Assembly (NCBI RefSeq): GCF_900605015.1
Contig: NZ_LR027573.1
Span: 570,744-634,743 of the forward strand
Source of the DNA: Olsenella sp. Marseille-P4559
GTDB lineage: Bacteria; Actinomycetota; Coriobacteriia; Coriobacteriales; Atopobiaceae
Length of the DNA stretch: 64,000 nt
Direction: 5' to 3'
This document shows, piece after piece, positions 51,082-59,918 of the stretch (its first letter is position 1; the number at the start of each line of letters is the position of its first letter). The notes below the pieces were generated by a model. That model was not told where the DNA came from. It worked only from the letters and a program-made list of their open reading frames with translations, and ran no database searches. Made by a program: the position numbers and the translations under genes.

Positions 51082-52695
51082 CTAGAACGTGACGTTGCCA
51101 AACTCCGAGAGGCGCAGATTGGGGTTGTGCTCGATGGCCCAGTCGAGATTCCAATCGCTCGTAAACAGCAGCAGGCAGCCGCCGCGCATATCCTCCACGC
51201 GGCAGGTCTCGCGCGTGAGCTTGAGCGTGCGCACGTCCAACTCGTCCGGTGTGTTCTGAATCCAGCGGATGATCGAGTAGGGCAGAGGGGTCCTGCTCAC
51301 CCCAACGTGGTACTCGCTCTGAAGCCGCTGCTCAAGCACCTCGAACTGCAGCACGCCAACGGCACCCACAATCACGCTCTCGAGGCCCGTGCCCAGCTCG
51401 CGGAAGACCTGGATTGCGCCCTCCTGCGCCAGTTCCTCCATGCCCTTCACGAACTGCTTGCGCTTGAGGGTGTCCACCTGAGTGATCCGGGCGAAGTGCT
51501 CGGGCGCAAAGGTGGGGATGGGCGGGTACTGCACGCGCATGCCCGGTGCGCAGATGGTGTCGCCAATCGAGAAGAGGCCCGGGTCGAAGAGGCCCACGAT
51601 GTCGCCGGCGTACGCCTCGTCCACGGTGGCGCGGTCATCGGCCATCATCGCCGTGCCGGTTGCAAGCTTGATGGTGCGGCCGCCCTGCACGTGGCAGGCG
51701 TCCATGCCGCGCTCGAACCTGCCCGAGCAGATGCGCACGAACGCGATGCGGTCGCGGTGCCTGCGGTCCATGTTGGCCTGAATCTTGAAGACAAAGCCTG
51801 AGAACTCGTCGCGCGAGGGGTCCACGGGCTGCTCGCCCAGCGTGTCGGTATAGGCAAGCGGGGGCGGGGTCAGGCGCAGGAAGTCCTTGAGGAACGGCTC
51901 CACGCCAAAGTTGGTGAGGGCCGACCCAAAGAACACCGGCGTCAGGCGACCGTGCCGCACGGCATCGAGGTCAAACTCGTTGTCGGCACCGTCGAGAAGC
52001 TCGATGTCGCCCATCAGGTTCTTGTGGTTCTCCTCGCCGATAAGAGAGTCGAGTGCGGGGTCGCCCAGCTCTGCCTCAATCTCGCCCACCTTCTTGGTGG
52101 CGTTCGCGTGGCCATCGCCCTCGAAGGCGATGACGCGGCGAGAGCTGCGGTCGAAGACGCCCTTGAAGGTGCGACCGGAGCCGATGGGCCAGGTCATGGG
52201 GTAGGTGCCAATGCCCAAGACGTCCTCGATCTCCTCCATGAGGCCGAAGGGGTCGCGCGTGTCGTGGTCGAGCTTGTTCACGAAGGTGAAGATGGGGATG
52301 TGGCGCAGCGTGCAGACCTTGAAGAGCTTAATGGTCTGAGCCTCGACGCCCTTCGCACCGTCAATGACCATGACAGCGGCGTCGGCAGCTATGAGCGTGC
52401 GGTAGGTGTCTTCGGAGAAGTCCTGGTGCCCGGGGGTGTCGAGGATGTTCACGCAGGTACCGTCATAGGTGAACTGCAGGACGGAGGAGGTAACGGAGAT
52501 GCCGCGCTCCTTCTCGATGTCCATCCAGTCCGAGACTGCGTGACGCGCGCTGGCCTTGCCCTTGACCGAGCCGGCCGTCTGGATGCTGCCGGTGTAGAGC
52601 AGGAGTTTCTCGGTAAGCGTTGTCTTGCCGGCGTCCGGATGCGAGATTATGGCAAAGGTGCGCCGCGAGGCCACCTGTTCCGCAATGCTAGGCAT
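51082..52695 (-). CDS. prfC: peptide chain release factor 3
   Basis: A translational GTPase that recycles RF1/RF2 from the ribosome. The 537-residue product has the GTPase motifs ISHPDAGKTTLTEKLL (G1), RGISVTSS (G2), DTPGHQDFSEDTYR (G3) and FVNKLDHDTR (G4, N-K-x-D). The DxPxGxG-like PIGSGRTFKGVFD segment separates RF3 from EF-G, and the length fits RF3, with no domain IV. Its ATG is at 52693-52695, with a TACAAT -10 (minus strand, 52742-52747) about 50 bp upstream. It is a single gene. Confidence 0.95.
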   Translation of the reverse strand: MPSIAEQVASRRTFAIISHPDAGKTTLTEKLLLYTGSIQTAGSVKGKASARHAVSDWMDIEKERGISVTSSVLQFTYDGTCVNILDTPGHQDFSEDTYRTLIAADAAVMVIDGAKGVEAQTIKLFKVCTLRHIPIFTFVNKLDHDTRDPFGLMEEIEDVLGIGTYPMTWPIGSGRTFKGVFDRSSRRVIAFEGDGHANATKKVGEIEAELGDPALDSLIGEENHKNLMGDIELLDGADNEFDLDAVRHGRLTPVFFGSALTNFGVEPFLKDFLRLTPPPLAYTDTLGEQPVDPSRDEFSGFVFKIQANMDRRHRDRIAFVRICSGRFERGMDACHVQGGRTIKLATGTAMMADDRATVDEAYAGDIVGLFDPGLFSIGDTICAPGMRVQYPPIPTFAPEHFARITQVDTLKRKQFVKGMEELAQEGAIQVFRELGTGLESVIVGAVGVLQFEVLEQRLQSEYHVGVSRTPLPYSIIRWIQNTPDELDVRTLKLTRETCRVEDMRGGCLLLFTSDWNLDWAIEHNPNLRLSEFGNVTF

Positions 52696-52976
52696 GTGCT
52701 TCCCATCTTGTTTCTATGCAACTATGCAACTGGCCTCGCGTATTGTAGCTAACGGAGGGGCATGCGCGGCCTATTGCACAAAATGATGAGAGAAGGGGGT
52801 ACGGCACTCGCCTCTCATTGTAGAGACGTCTTCAAATACTTTTTCTCGTCGCAGACACTATTACGTGTCGGAAATCGCCCGACAGCCCCAGGAGAAGGGC
52901 ACGACGCCGCGCCTAAAAACGCGGCGCCGGGAGTGGAAGCCTTCCGACGCCGCCATGGCACACCATCTAACGAAAC

Positions 52977-53825
52977 TTACATCGCAAACGGGTACTCCGC
53001 GAGGGTGTCGTATGTCTTGCTGTCATAGATCTGAATGGTACCCTCGACGTTCACCAGTGCGTCCAAGTTCGCGACGTCACTCGTACTGAACCATAGGAAG
53101 GTCTCGGCGTACTTTCCAGGCTGGATGGTCTCGTAAAGCAACGGGTCGACCATCTTGCCGTCAACCGAGAACGTCCCGTACTTCCCGCTCACTGTGATAG
53201 CCTTGTCCGTCTTGTTCGTAATCTTGAGCGTGTAGCCGGGGTCGTCAGCGAAGTCGGTCGTCTTGTTCACAATCTCGATGGTGCAGATGCTGTCATCTGC
53301 AAGCGTGGTACCAACCGCAACCTCGGTCTTTCCGCTGTCACCACCTGAGGTAGACGTGGGGCTGGTGCTGGTATCAGACTTGCCCGTGCCACTATCACCG
53401 CTGCCCGGTGCGGACACTACAGCCGTGCCCATCTCAAAGATCAGCTTGGTATCGTCCTGCTCAAGCGTGAGCTCGCTCCCATCAAGCTTGGCGCTTGCCG
53501 TCTGCCCCTCAACGGTGAGCAAGGCCTCGGTCGGGCTCTTCACCTCCCACGTGCCGGACGTCTCCTCCCCGAACATGTTAAGCGTAAAGCTCTTGTCCTC
53601 CTTGAACGTAAGCCCAACGCCGAGGCCAAGATCCTCCATGGACTTGATGTCATCCTTGCTCAAAACCTGTTCGCTATCTTCCATGCCAACGAGCTTCCAA
53701 TCCCCAATGAAGTTCTTGGCAGGGTCACCGCCGCCCAATACGCCACCCAGACTGCATCCCGAAAGCACCAAGCACAGTGCAAACATTGCGCTTAGTGCCG
53801 CAACCCACTTCCTCATGGACTTCAT
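52977..53825 (-). CDS. lipoprotein with Ser/Thr-Gly-rich linker
   Basis: A 282-residue surface lipoprotein of unknown function. The signal peptide ends in the lipobox LVLSGCS, giving a lipidated Cys near residue 23. Residues about 30-135 (FIGDWKLVGMEDSEQ, then TFKEDKSFTLNMFGEETSG) resemble a lipocalin-like beta domain common in Firmicutes and actinobacterial lipoproteins. A low-complexity linker (SGTGKSDTSTSPTSTSGGDSG) joins it to a beta-sandwich C-terminal domain. The ATG at 53823-53825 has AGAAGGGAAG upstream. The small gene before it overlaps by 4 bp, so translation may be coupled. Confidence 0.8.
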   Translation of the reverse strand: MKSMRKWVAALSAMFALCLVLSGCSLGGVLGGGDPAKNFIGDWKLVGMEDSEQVLSKDDIKSMEDLGLGVGLTFKEDKSFTLNMFGEETSGTWEVKSPTEALLTVEGQTASAKLDGSELTLEQDDTKLIFEMGTAVVSAPGSGDSGTGKSDTSTSPTSTSGGDSGKTEVAVGTTLADDSICTIEIVNKTTDFADDPGYTLKITNKTDKAITVSGKYGTFSVDGKMVDPLLYETIQPGKYAETFLWFSTSDVANLDALVNVEGTIQIYDSKTYDTLAEYPFAM

Positions 53826-54052
53826 CCACACCACTTCCCTTCTCCCTTGTGCCTATGCGCCCAGTGCGCCGCCGCAGTACTCGCAGTGCCCACGACCTTC
53901 TCGCACTCCTTCCCTACCTGTGTGAGCGCCTCCCCGACCTTTCCCGCCAAGCGCTCCGCCTCGTGGAATCCCACCGAGTTGCGCTCCTCGATCTGGTAGT
54001 CGTCCACCCTAAACGTGATGGAGTCGTGATAGGGCATGCTCACGTGCATCAT
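53822..54052 (-). CDS. small protein, coupled to the downstream lipoprotein gene
   Basis: A 76-residue protein of unknown function. It is soluble, with a charged helix (GFHEAERLAGKVGEALTQVG) and a His/Lys-rich end. Support for it: a GAGGTG ribosome site 8 nt before the ATG at 54050-54052 and a stop codon overlapping the lipoprotein start by 4 bp (ATGA). No family is recognised. It could be a small partner or a translational enhancer of the lipoprotein gene. Confidence 0.5.
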   Translation of the reverse strand: MMHVSMPYHDSITFRVDDYQIEERNSVGFHEAERLAGKVGEALTQVGKECEKVVGTASTAAAHWAHRHKGEGKWCG

Positions 54053-54084
54053 AACATGCGCACCTCATGGCAGAGGGGTAAGCG

Positions 54085-54550
54085 ATAGAGCTTTTGGGGG
54101 CTGGCATAGGCGCTATCGGCGATGTTCTCGCCGATAGCTGGCGGGACTACCTCTGCCGTGGCCCGCTTGATACAAACACCCTTGTTGCCAAGGGACGCAA
54201 GAGGGCATCGTCGCAGGGGCGGTCGTCTAACACCCGCGGCGAGGACAGCATCATCTCGAAGGCTCCATCATCGCCGTAAACGAAAGGCAGTACATAATCA
54301 TCGTGGAGAAGGGTGCCGTAGTCGAGGCCTGCAGCGAAGCCGGCGAGTTTGTATTCGACACCTCGATGGAGCCGAGCCTTCTCTTCAGTGGAGGCGATTC
54401 GATTTGCGAGCGCATCCGCGCGTCTTTCGAGCGCGCACGCGCCTCTCTTTTGGCGGCGACCCCGGCAATGACCAGCGGATTTACTTCTTCAACGCGAAGG
54501 AGGTCCTTGGAAACAGACGTGCGCAATTCGACAATCAGCGGGTCGGCTGA
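54085..54550 (+). pseudogene. SPFH-domain (YdjI/virion-core-like) gene, start lost, frameshifted and truncated
   Basis: Remnant of a family of about 300-400 residues. The frame opening at 54085 reads GAGIGAIGDVLADSWRDY and SNTRGEDSIIS, but the expected start codon is ATA instead of ATG, behind an intact AGAGGGGT ribosome site. A shift near 54265 moves to GSIIAVNERQYIIIVEKGAV and GEFVFDTSMEPSLLFSG, and another near 54445 to SFGGDPGNDQRIYFFNAKE and a final stop at 54550. The rest of the SPFH domain and the usual C-terminal zinc ribbon are absent. Loss of start, two shifts and a missing 3' end make this a true pseudogene. Confidence 0.78.
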
Positions 54551-54680
54551 TGCCCACCGTGCGGCCCATGAAGTGCGGTGGTCAAGTTGGATTTCCGTGC
54601 TCGCCAAACTTTTCGGCTGGAGCTAACTAAGTGTCAGCGGAGACGGCCTAACTTCCTCAGCACCCTCTCAGTGGTAATCT

Positions 54681-54934
54681 CCTGCATGAAAATGCGATAT
54701 CGCACGGTTTTTAGAACTTCGCTGCATGAAATTGGCTTATCGTAGGGCCATTTTGACACAACGATATAAAAAATGAAACTATAATTGCATGGATATGGAT
54801 ATTCTCATCGAAATATTTAATTTCATGCATATATAGTTTCGACTTTGATATCAGGACGCCAGAGGGACCTTACGATAGCCCGATTTTATGCAACGTTCGC
54901 CAAAAACCCGTGCGATATCGCGTTTTCATGCAGG
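54681..54934. repeat. 254-bp AT-rich inverted-repeat element
   Basis: The ends are CCTGCATGAAAA (54681-54692) and its exact complement (54923-54934). The outer 32 bp match at 30 positions, including GCGATATCGCACGG. Inside, a second diverged unit (GCTGCATGAAATTGGC at 54721) and an inner inverted pair (GAAACTATA near 54775, TATAGTTTC at 54832-54840) continue the symmetry. No gene lies in it. Much lower GC than the rest; a MITE, or a regulatory or replication-type array, are the options. Confidence 0.75.
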
Positions 54935-55151
54935 CTAGGGTGGGCAAGCGATACCATCAAGGGCCTCGACCCTCTGAGTGCCTATTGAGGAAAGGCAATA
55001 AGAGGCCAGGCTACGGCAGGCTCTGCGCCCGTTGAATAGGGACGTCCGCAGTCCGAATCACTCCTCTCACAGGCTCTTCGGAAGTTTCTTATAGACACCC
55101 TATTTATGACTGACACAAACAGCATCGATAATAGGTTCGTCCTGCAGTAAC

Positions 55152-55379
55152 TCACTCTGCATCCAATGCCATGCGCTTGACCTCATTCGTGGAGTAGAGA
55201 ACGCCGTTGTCGTTATTGAGCGCGTCCTCATAAGCTTGTCAATCGGCTGCGGCCTCGACCATCTCGAGCACCGCCTCCCTAACAACATCGGAAAACGTTT
55301 CCCCGACAGAATCGGCATACCCCTGAACCCACGCCTTCTCTTCCAGCTCGAAGCGAACCGTGGTGACCTCCATCGCCAT
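55152..55379 (-). pseudogene. RelB/DUF6290-like antitoxin gene with internal nonsense codon
   Basis: A reading frame of 76 codons from the ATG at 55377-55379 (behind GGAGGGG) encodes MAMEVTTVRFELEEKAWV, a ribbon-helix-helix-like start (TFSDVVREAVLEMVEAAAD). It then hits TGA at 55239-55241 and continues as QAYEDALNNDNGVLYSTNEV to a second stop at 55152-55154. The downstream part is the expected antitoxin tail, so one substitution (TGG to TGA would give Trp) has truncated it. No RelE-type toxin follows, so it appears to be an orphan remnant. Confidence 0.65.
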
Positions 55380-55557
55380 TCGTATTCACCCCTCCCACAA
55401 ATCGTAATTCAAGGTAATACGTTTGCACCCGTCCGCCACTCCCTCGCTAGCCTTGGCTTAAAAGATTGTGTGAACTACAAGCTCATCCGTGCCGTCCTTC
55501 TTCGCCTCCAGCCTCGTGCAGCGTGCCATACTGGGACAAAAGACAGAGGAGGAACCC

Positions 55558-55803
55558 ATGGCGAGAAGCACGAGAATCGCAGACACCACGCGCGAGGAGC
55601 GCATCCAGATCGTGTCCGAGGCACTGGCCTGGGGCGACGACTGCGGAGATTGCTCGCTCGACGCCTGCGGTATCGACAAGTTCTACCAGCCCTACATCGA
55701 CGGCGAGCTCGAGCTGGCCGAACTCAACATGGTCCGCGCGAGCACGACCTACGTACTTGGCGATGCGGACCGGGGAGAACGCGGCGGCAGCTGCGTAATG
55801 TAG
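55558..55803 (+). CDS. small conserved protein (VbhA-antitoxin-like helical motif)
   Basis: An 81-residue cytoplasmic protein. The segment TTREERIQIVSEALAWGDDCGD is followed by CSLDACGIDKFYQPYIDGELELAEL, similar to the helix-turn motif Y-x-x-G-E/x-x-x-E found in VbhA-like antitoxins and in small proteins often mislabelled PurH. Three Cys (DDCGDCSLDAC) could bind metal. A strong AGAGGAGG site precedes the ATG at 55558. It lies 23 bp before the AlkD-like gene and is probably co-transcribed. Function unknown. Confidence 0.65.
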   Translation: MARSTRIADTTREERIQIVSEALAWGDDCGDCSLDACGIDKFYQPYIDGELELAELNMVRASTTYVLGDADRGERGGSCVM

Positions 55804-55826
55804 CGCAGCCAGCGGGAGGGACGCAT

Positions 55827-56531
55827 ATGCAATGGATCGAGGGCAGACTGTGCGAGCTTGCCGACAAGGATGGCAAGTATCGCACGTTCAACGCGCGGGT
55901 CGTAGCCACCGCCGACCCTGCCACCATGCTCGGCGTACGCGTTCCCAGGCTCCGCCGGCTTGCCCGCGAGGTCTCGCACTCGCAAGACCGCGACGCGTTT
56001 CTCGCTGAGCTGCCCCACCGCTGGTACGAGGAGTACCTGGTCCACGCCTTCGTGCTCAACGAGACGCGCGGCCTTGCGCAGGCCACACGCCTCCTGGGCG
56101 CACTTCTCCCCCATGTAGACAACTGGTGCGTGTGCGATGCGCTCAACCCTCGAGCGCTCCATGATGAGAAGGCCTTGGCCAGCCAACCCGCGGCCGCGCT
56201 CATCCCTCTCGCCCAGCACTGGATGGTCTCAGAGCACACCTACACCAGGCGCTTTGGCATCTCGGTTCTCATGCGAGACCTTCTGGGCGAGGGCTTTGAC
56301 CCCGCACAACTGCGCATGGCGATTGCCGCCGACAACGGCGAATACTACGTGCGCATGATGATTGCCTGGTACCTGGCCGAAGCGCTCGTCTCGCACGAAG
56401 CCGAAGCCCTGACGGCAATCGCCATGCCCGGGGTAGGCCCGCAGCTCAGGCGCATGGCCATACGCAAGGGCATCGAGAGCCTGCGTGTGCCCGAAAAGGC
56501 CAAGGGCACGCTGCGCCAACTGCGTGGGTAG
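55827..56531 (+). CDS. DNA alkylation repair protein (AlkD-like HEAT-repeat glycosylase)
   Basis: A 234-residue protein related to AlkD, which excises N3- and N7-alkylated bases by binding DNA with HEAT-like repeats. Family landmarks: MLGVRVPRLRRLAREV, RWYEEYLVHAFVLNE, DNWCVCDALNPRAL with the catalytic-region Trp-Asp, TYTRRFGISVLMRD and NGEYYVRMMIAWYLAEAL. The ATG at 55827 follows GGGAGGG. Gene context is a small-protein gene upstream and a convergent PTS operon. Catalytic competence is not shown by sequence alone. Confidence 0.9.
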   Translation: MQWIEGRLCELADKDGKYRTFNARVVATADPATMLGVRVPRLRRLAREVSHSQDRDAFLAELPHRWYEEYLVHAFVLNETRGLAQATRLLGALLPHVDNWCVCDALNPRALHDEKALASQPAAALIPLAQHWMVSEHTYTRRFGISVLMRDLLGEGFDPAQLRMAIAADNGEYYVRMMIAWYLAEALVSHEAEALTAIAMPGVGPQLRRMAIRKGIESLRVPEKAKGTLRQLRG

Positions 56532-56560
56532 GCGCGGAGCAACGTCACCCGCAGGCTGGG

Positions 56561-56583
56561 AGCATCTTTGTGAACGACGTGTC
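56561..56583 (+). repeat. 23-bp fragment identical to the 3' end of the MFS gene at 60915
   Basis: Bases 56561-56583 match 60932-60954, which encode the last residues (SDTSFTKML) of the MFS transporter gene on the minus strand. It lies 30 bp after the AlkD-like gene. It looks like a recombination or duplication scar on the far side of the PTS-DeoR block. Confidence 0.6.
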
Positions 56584-56670
56584 AGCAATGCGTCCTGCAC
56601 AGAGAAGGGGGCGCGAATCCAGTTTCGTGGACCCACGCCCCATGCAAAGGCGATGCATCAGGTCGTTTGC

Positions 56671-58062
56671 CTACTCCTCTGGAGTGTGGTTGATGACGGG
56701 GCTCTTGGTCTTGATGAAGTTGGGGATGAGTGCCACGACGACCAGCACAGCGAGAATGGCATAGACGCCGGTGGGCCCAAAGGCTGCGGCGGCGCGGCCA
56801 AGGGTGATGCCAATCACGCCAAAGTCGAAGTCACCAAAGGTGGTGTTCTGGAAGCCGAAGACACTCAGAACCGGGAGCAGAAGGGCTGGCGCGAAGGTGA
56901 TGAGAAGACCGTTGACGAACGCGCCAAGGGCAGCACCCCTGCGACCGCCGGTCGCGTTGCCAAAGATGCCGGCGGTAGCGCCGCAGAAGAAGTGGGGAAC
57001 CATGCCGGGGATGATGAAGACGCCCATGGTTGCGCCGACGATGAACATACCAACCACGCCGCCGATGAAGGAGGCAACAAAGCCCAGGATGACGGCAGTG
57101 GGGGCATAGGGGAAGAACACGGCGCAGTCGACCGCCGGGATGGCACCGGGGATGAGCTTGTTGGAGATGCCCTGGAAGGCAGGCACGAGGTCGGCAAGGA
57201 TCATGCGGACGCCATTGTAGACAATGGCGACACCGACAGCGAAGGAGAGCGCGCAGTTAAGGGCGTAGACAACGAAGTTGTCGCCTGCAGCCAGCCCGTC
57301 AACCACAGAGGGATTGGCAACCCATGCGACAATGGCGGTAAGCAGGTAGAAAAATGCCATGGTCAGAGCAGTTGAGATGGTGGTGTCACGCAGGAAGGCA
57401 AGGCTCTCGGGAACCTCGATCTTCTCGGTGCTGGTCTCCTCGGCATCCCTCTTGAAGATGCTGCCCACGGCGGCCGAGATGTAGTACGCAAGAGAGCCGA
57501 AGTGGCCCATGGCGATGTCGTCGCCATCGGTGACCCTCTCGGTGAAGCGCTGGCCAACGGCAGGAAGCATGGCGCTCACAAGGCCGAGGAACAGGCCGCC
57601 GGTAACGATAAGGGGCACATCCGCGAAGCCGGATGCCTGAAGGACGGCGGAGAGCAGGCAGGCCATGAACAGGCTGTGGTGGCCGGTAAGGAAGATGTAC
57701 TTGAACTTGGTGAAGCGCGCGACGATGATGTTGACCACGTAGCCTAGGATGAGAATCATCATCGTCTGGACGCCAAGGACCGTCTGCGCCATCGAGACGA
57801 TGACTTCGTTGTTGGGGACGACGCCCTGGATATGGAAGCCCGTCTCAATGAATGTCCCGAGTGGGGCAAGGTTGGTCTGGATGAGACCGGCACCGGCAGA
57901 AAGCATGAGGTAGCCGAGAATCGGTTTCATGGTGCCCGTCATGACCTTGTGAGCGGGACGCTTGAGGGCCAAAAGGCCAACGAGCGAGAACAGGCCCATG
58001 ATCCATGCGGGCTTGGTGAGGATTGACTCAAAGAACTTCAACACGACAAGAACTGCGTCCAT
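56671..58062 (-). CDS. ascorbate-type PTS, IIC component (UlaA-like)
   Basis: A 463-residue membrane permease of the ascorbate/galactitol PTS class. The N-terminus VLKFFESILTKPAWIMG is typical, as are TGHHSLFMACLLSAVLQ, VVPNNEVIVSMAQTVLG and GMVPHFFCGATAGIFGNATG. About 11-12 helices. The second ATG (58060-58062) is preferred because AAAGGAG abuts the first one at 58068 but is well spaced from this one. Last gene of a transaldolase-IIA-IIB-IIC operon. The substrate may be ascorbate or another pentose/hexose acid or polyol; the transaldolase partner argues for a sugar whose phosphate enters the pentose pathway. Confidence 0.9.
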   Translation of the reverse strand: MDAVLVVLKFFESILTKPAWIMGLFSLVGLLALKRPAHKVMTGTMKPILGYLMLSAGAGLIQTNLAPLGTFIETGFHIQGVVPNNEVIVSMAQTVLGVQTMMILILGYVVNIIVARFTKFKYIFLTGHHSLFMACLLSAVLQASGFADVPLIVTGGLFLGLVSAMLPAVGQRFTERVTDGDDIAMGHFGSLAYYISAAVGSIFKRDAEETSTEKIEVPESLAFLRDTTISTALTMAFFYLLTAIVAWVANPSVVDGLAAGDNFVVYALNCALSFAVGVAIVYNGVRMILADLVPAFQGISNKLIPGAIPAVDCAVFFPYAPTAVILGFVASFIGGVVGMFIVGATMGVFIIPGMVPHFFCGATAGIFGNATGGRRGAALGAFVNGLLITFAPALLLPVLSVFGFQNTTFGDFDFGVIGITLGRAAAAFGPTGVYAILAVLVVVALIPNFIKTKSPVINHTPEE

Positions 58063-58117
58063 CTGCATCTCCTTTGACCGTCACTTACAATCGCAAAGTC
58101 CCGAGGGCCTTTCCCGA

Positions 58118-58393
58118 CTAGGCCTTGGCCACAGCCTCCTTGATTGCCTCGAGGGCATCTTCGCGGATCTTCTTCTTGTTCACGTAGCTGCGGACAATCA
58201 CGATGTTGCCGTGCAGCTCGGGGGCAAGCTCCTTCACGGTGATGAAAAGGTCGGGGTTCGCCGAGGTGGCACCGTTCAAATCCATCGACTCAACGTCGGC
58301 CGAGATACCCTCCTCATCGCAGATCTCCTGTACCTTGCCGGCGAGCATCAGGCTCGAGCCAATACCGTTACCGCAGACCGTAATGATGTGCAT
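58118..58393 (-). CDS. ascorbate-type PTS, IIB component (UlaB-like)
   Basis: A 91-residue IIB phosphotransfer protein. The phospho-acceptor Cys lies at the start in ITVCGNGIGSSLMLAGKVQE, the P-loop-like motif of lactose/ascorbate-type IIB. The rest is a small alpha/beta fold with PDLFITVKELAPEL. AAGGAAG precedes the ATG at 58391-58393. It sits between the IIA and IIC genes of the operon. Confidence 0.93.
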   Translation of the reverse strand: MHIITVCGNGIGSSLMLAGKVQEICDEEGISADVESMDLNGATSANPDLFITVKELAPELHGNIVIVRSYVNKKKIREDALEAIKEAVAKA

Positions 58394-58466
58394 GCTTCTT
58401 CCTTTCCCTCGGGCCCACTTTCGCACGGGCCGCGTGTCCATCTCTCGGCTCTCCCCAAACCGTCCC

Positions 58467-58922
58467 TCAGCTCTCCCTGAAAAAGGGCTCCAACGTGGAA
58501 ATCACGTCGCCTGGCGTCTCGCACGCCGCAAGCTTGGGAATGGCCTCCTCGTCATCGAAGATCTTTGCAAGCTCGGCAAGGCAGTCGAGATGCTCGCGTG
58601 GGTTTGGGGCGCAGATTCCAATGAGGACGCTCACCGGGTCGTAATCCTCGTGCCCAAACCGAACGGGCTCATCGAGCGTGAGGATGCAAATGCCCCGGTC
58701 GGAGACATTCCCGTTGGACTGGGCATGGGGCATTGCCACGCCTTCCTCAAGCACCACGTACGGGCCGAGCCTTTCGATTGAGGAGACCATCGACTCCGTG
58801 TAGCTGCGATCGCACTTTCCCGCCGCCTCGAGCAGGGCCCCGGTCTGCAGCACCGCGTCTCGCCAGTCAGCCGCGTGGGCATGACAGCGAATCACCTCAG
58901 GGGTGAGTAGGTCCTTCAACAT
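58467..58922 (-). CDS. PTS IIA component (fructose/mannitol/ascorbate-type)
   Basis: A 151-residue IIA that passes phosphate from HPr to the IIB above. The active-site His is in YVVLEEGVAMPHAQSNGN; RFGHEDYDPVSVLIGICAPN and HLDCLAELAKIF complete the PTS_EIIA_2 fold. The ATG at 58920-58922 follows AGGTG; a GTG three codons earlier directly abuts the transaldolase stop and has no ribosome site. Spacing to the transaldolase gene is 9 bp, indicating one transcript. Confidence 0.9.
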   Translation of the reverse strand: MLKDLLTPEVIRCHAHAADWRDAVLQTGALLEAAGKCDRSYTESMVSSIERLGPYVVLEEGVAMPHAQSNGNVSDRGICILTLDEPVRFGHEDYDPVSVLIGICAPNPREHLDCLAELAKIFDDEEAIPKLAACETPGDVISTLEPFFRES

Positions 58923-58931
58923 CCCAATCAC

Positions 58932-59636
58932 CTACGGAAGGATGCGGAAGCCCAGAGACTGGGCGTCCTTGCTGAAGCCACGCACGGTGTCGAGCGAGTA
59001 CTCGAAGAGGTCCTTCCCCACGTCCCTGCGCTTTGCGAGGATGGAATTCTGCACGGTGATGACCTGGCACCCCACGGACTCTGCCTGGAAGATGTTGAGC
59101 AGCTCACGCGTACTGGCCCACAGAATCTCGCACAGGGGCTTGGGCGCGGCAAGCTTCACGGCATCGGCGACCGTCGGCATGGGGTCAACGCCAGTGTCAG
59201 CAATCCTACCGGCGAATATCGAGATGATCGACGGAACATCGGATGACACCGCATCGATGAAGTCGGCGATCTGCTCGCTTGTAAAGAGGGTGGTGACGTT
59301 GATCTTGATGCCGTCATTCGACAGCTTGCGCACCAGCTCCTTGGTGGACTCACCCTTGGTGTTGAGGGCGGGGATCTTCACATAGACGTTGTCCGCCCAC
59401 GTTGCGATTTCGCGGGCTTCCGCCTCCATGCCTTCGGGGTCATCGGCAAAGACCTCGAAGGAGACGGGAAGGTCGGTAATCTGGGCGAGCACTTCCTTGG
59501 CAAAGGCGCGGTAGTCCGACACTCCACCCTTCTTCATGAGAGAAGGATTCGTCGTGAAGCCCTGGACGTTGCCCTCTCGATACATCTCGAGCATACCCTT
59601 GATGTCTGCTCCATCCGCAAAGACCTTGATGCTCAT
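58932..59636 (-). CDS. transaldolase / fructose-6-phosphate-aldolase-like enzyme
   Basis: A 234-residue small transaldolase-family enzyme. FTTNPSLMKKGGV is the N-terminal signature and VYVKIPALNTKGES holds the Schiff-base Lys. KINVTTLFTSEQIADFI and the SIFAGRIADTG strand follow. Length matches the short TalC/FSA group rather than the 320-residue TalB group. GAGGCGGA precedes the ATG at 59634-59636. First gene of the PTS operon and divergent from its DeoR regulator, so it probably handles the sugar phosphate produced by this PTS. Confidence 0.88.
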   Translation of the reverse strand: MSIKVFADGADIKGMLEMYREGNVQGFTTNPSLMKKGGVSDYRAFAKEVLAQITDLPVSFEVFADDPEGMEAEAREIATWADNVYVKIPALNTKGESTKELVRKLSNDGIKINVTTLFTSEQIADFIDAVSSDVPSIISIFAGRIADTGVDPMPTVADAVKLAAPKPLCEILWASTRELLNIFQAESVGCQVITVQNSILAKRRDVGKDLFEYSLDTVRGFSKDAQSLGFRILP

Positions 59637-59662
59637 GCTTCCGCCTCTCATCCCGAGCTGCA

Positions 59663-59712
59663 TGAAGTTCAGACTTTTGTTTGTAATCTATTCGTTTATG
59701 TTCTGAACTTCA
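59663..59712 (-). promoter_or_regulatory. 11-bp inverted repeat in the transaldolase-PTS promoter gap
   Basis: TGAAGTTCAGA (59663-59673) and its exact complement (59702-59712), centres 39 bp apart, flank an AT-rich segment just upstream of the transaldolase gene. The rest of the gap to 59919 is AT-rich and holds TATAAT-like sequences. It is a likely operator for the adjacent DeoR regulator. Confidence 0.55.
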
Positions 59713-59918
59713 ATTACAAGGGTGTAGTCTACACAGATGAAAAGAATGTGATTGATTCAACGTGATATAATCTGTATACGGTTTGTTATACGTCGCGAAC
59801 GGTATTATCTATGCTTTGAGGTGCGATAACCCACTACTTTCGATATCGAAACTATATGATGAGTTTGACCTGAGAGACCTCGGGCCAATTCATCGGCAAA
59901 CGGAAGGACTGATGACAG

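Noticed and set aside
52905..52926. Terminator after the lipoprotein gene
   Set aside because: The 7-bp GC stem has its T run inside the loop and none after it on the minus strand, so it does not qualify as an intrinsic terminator.
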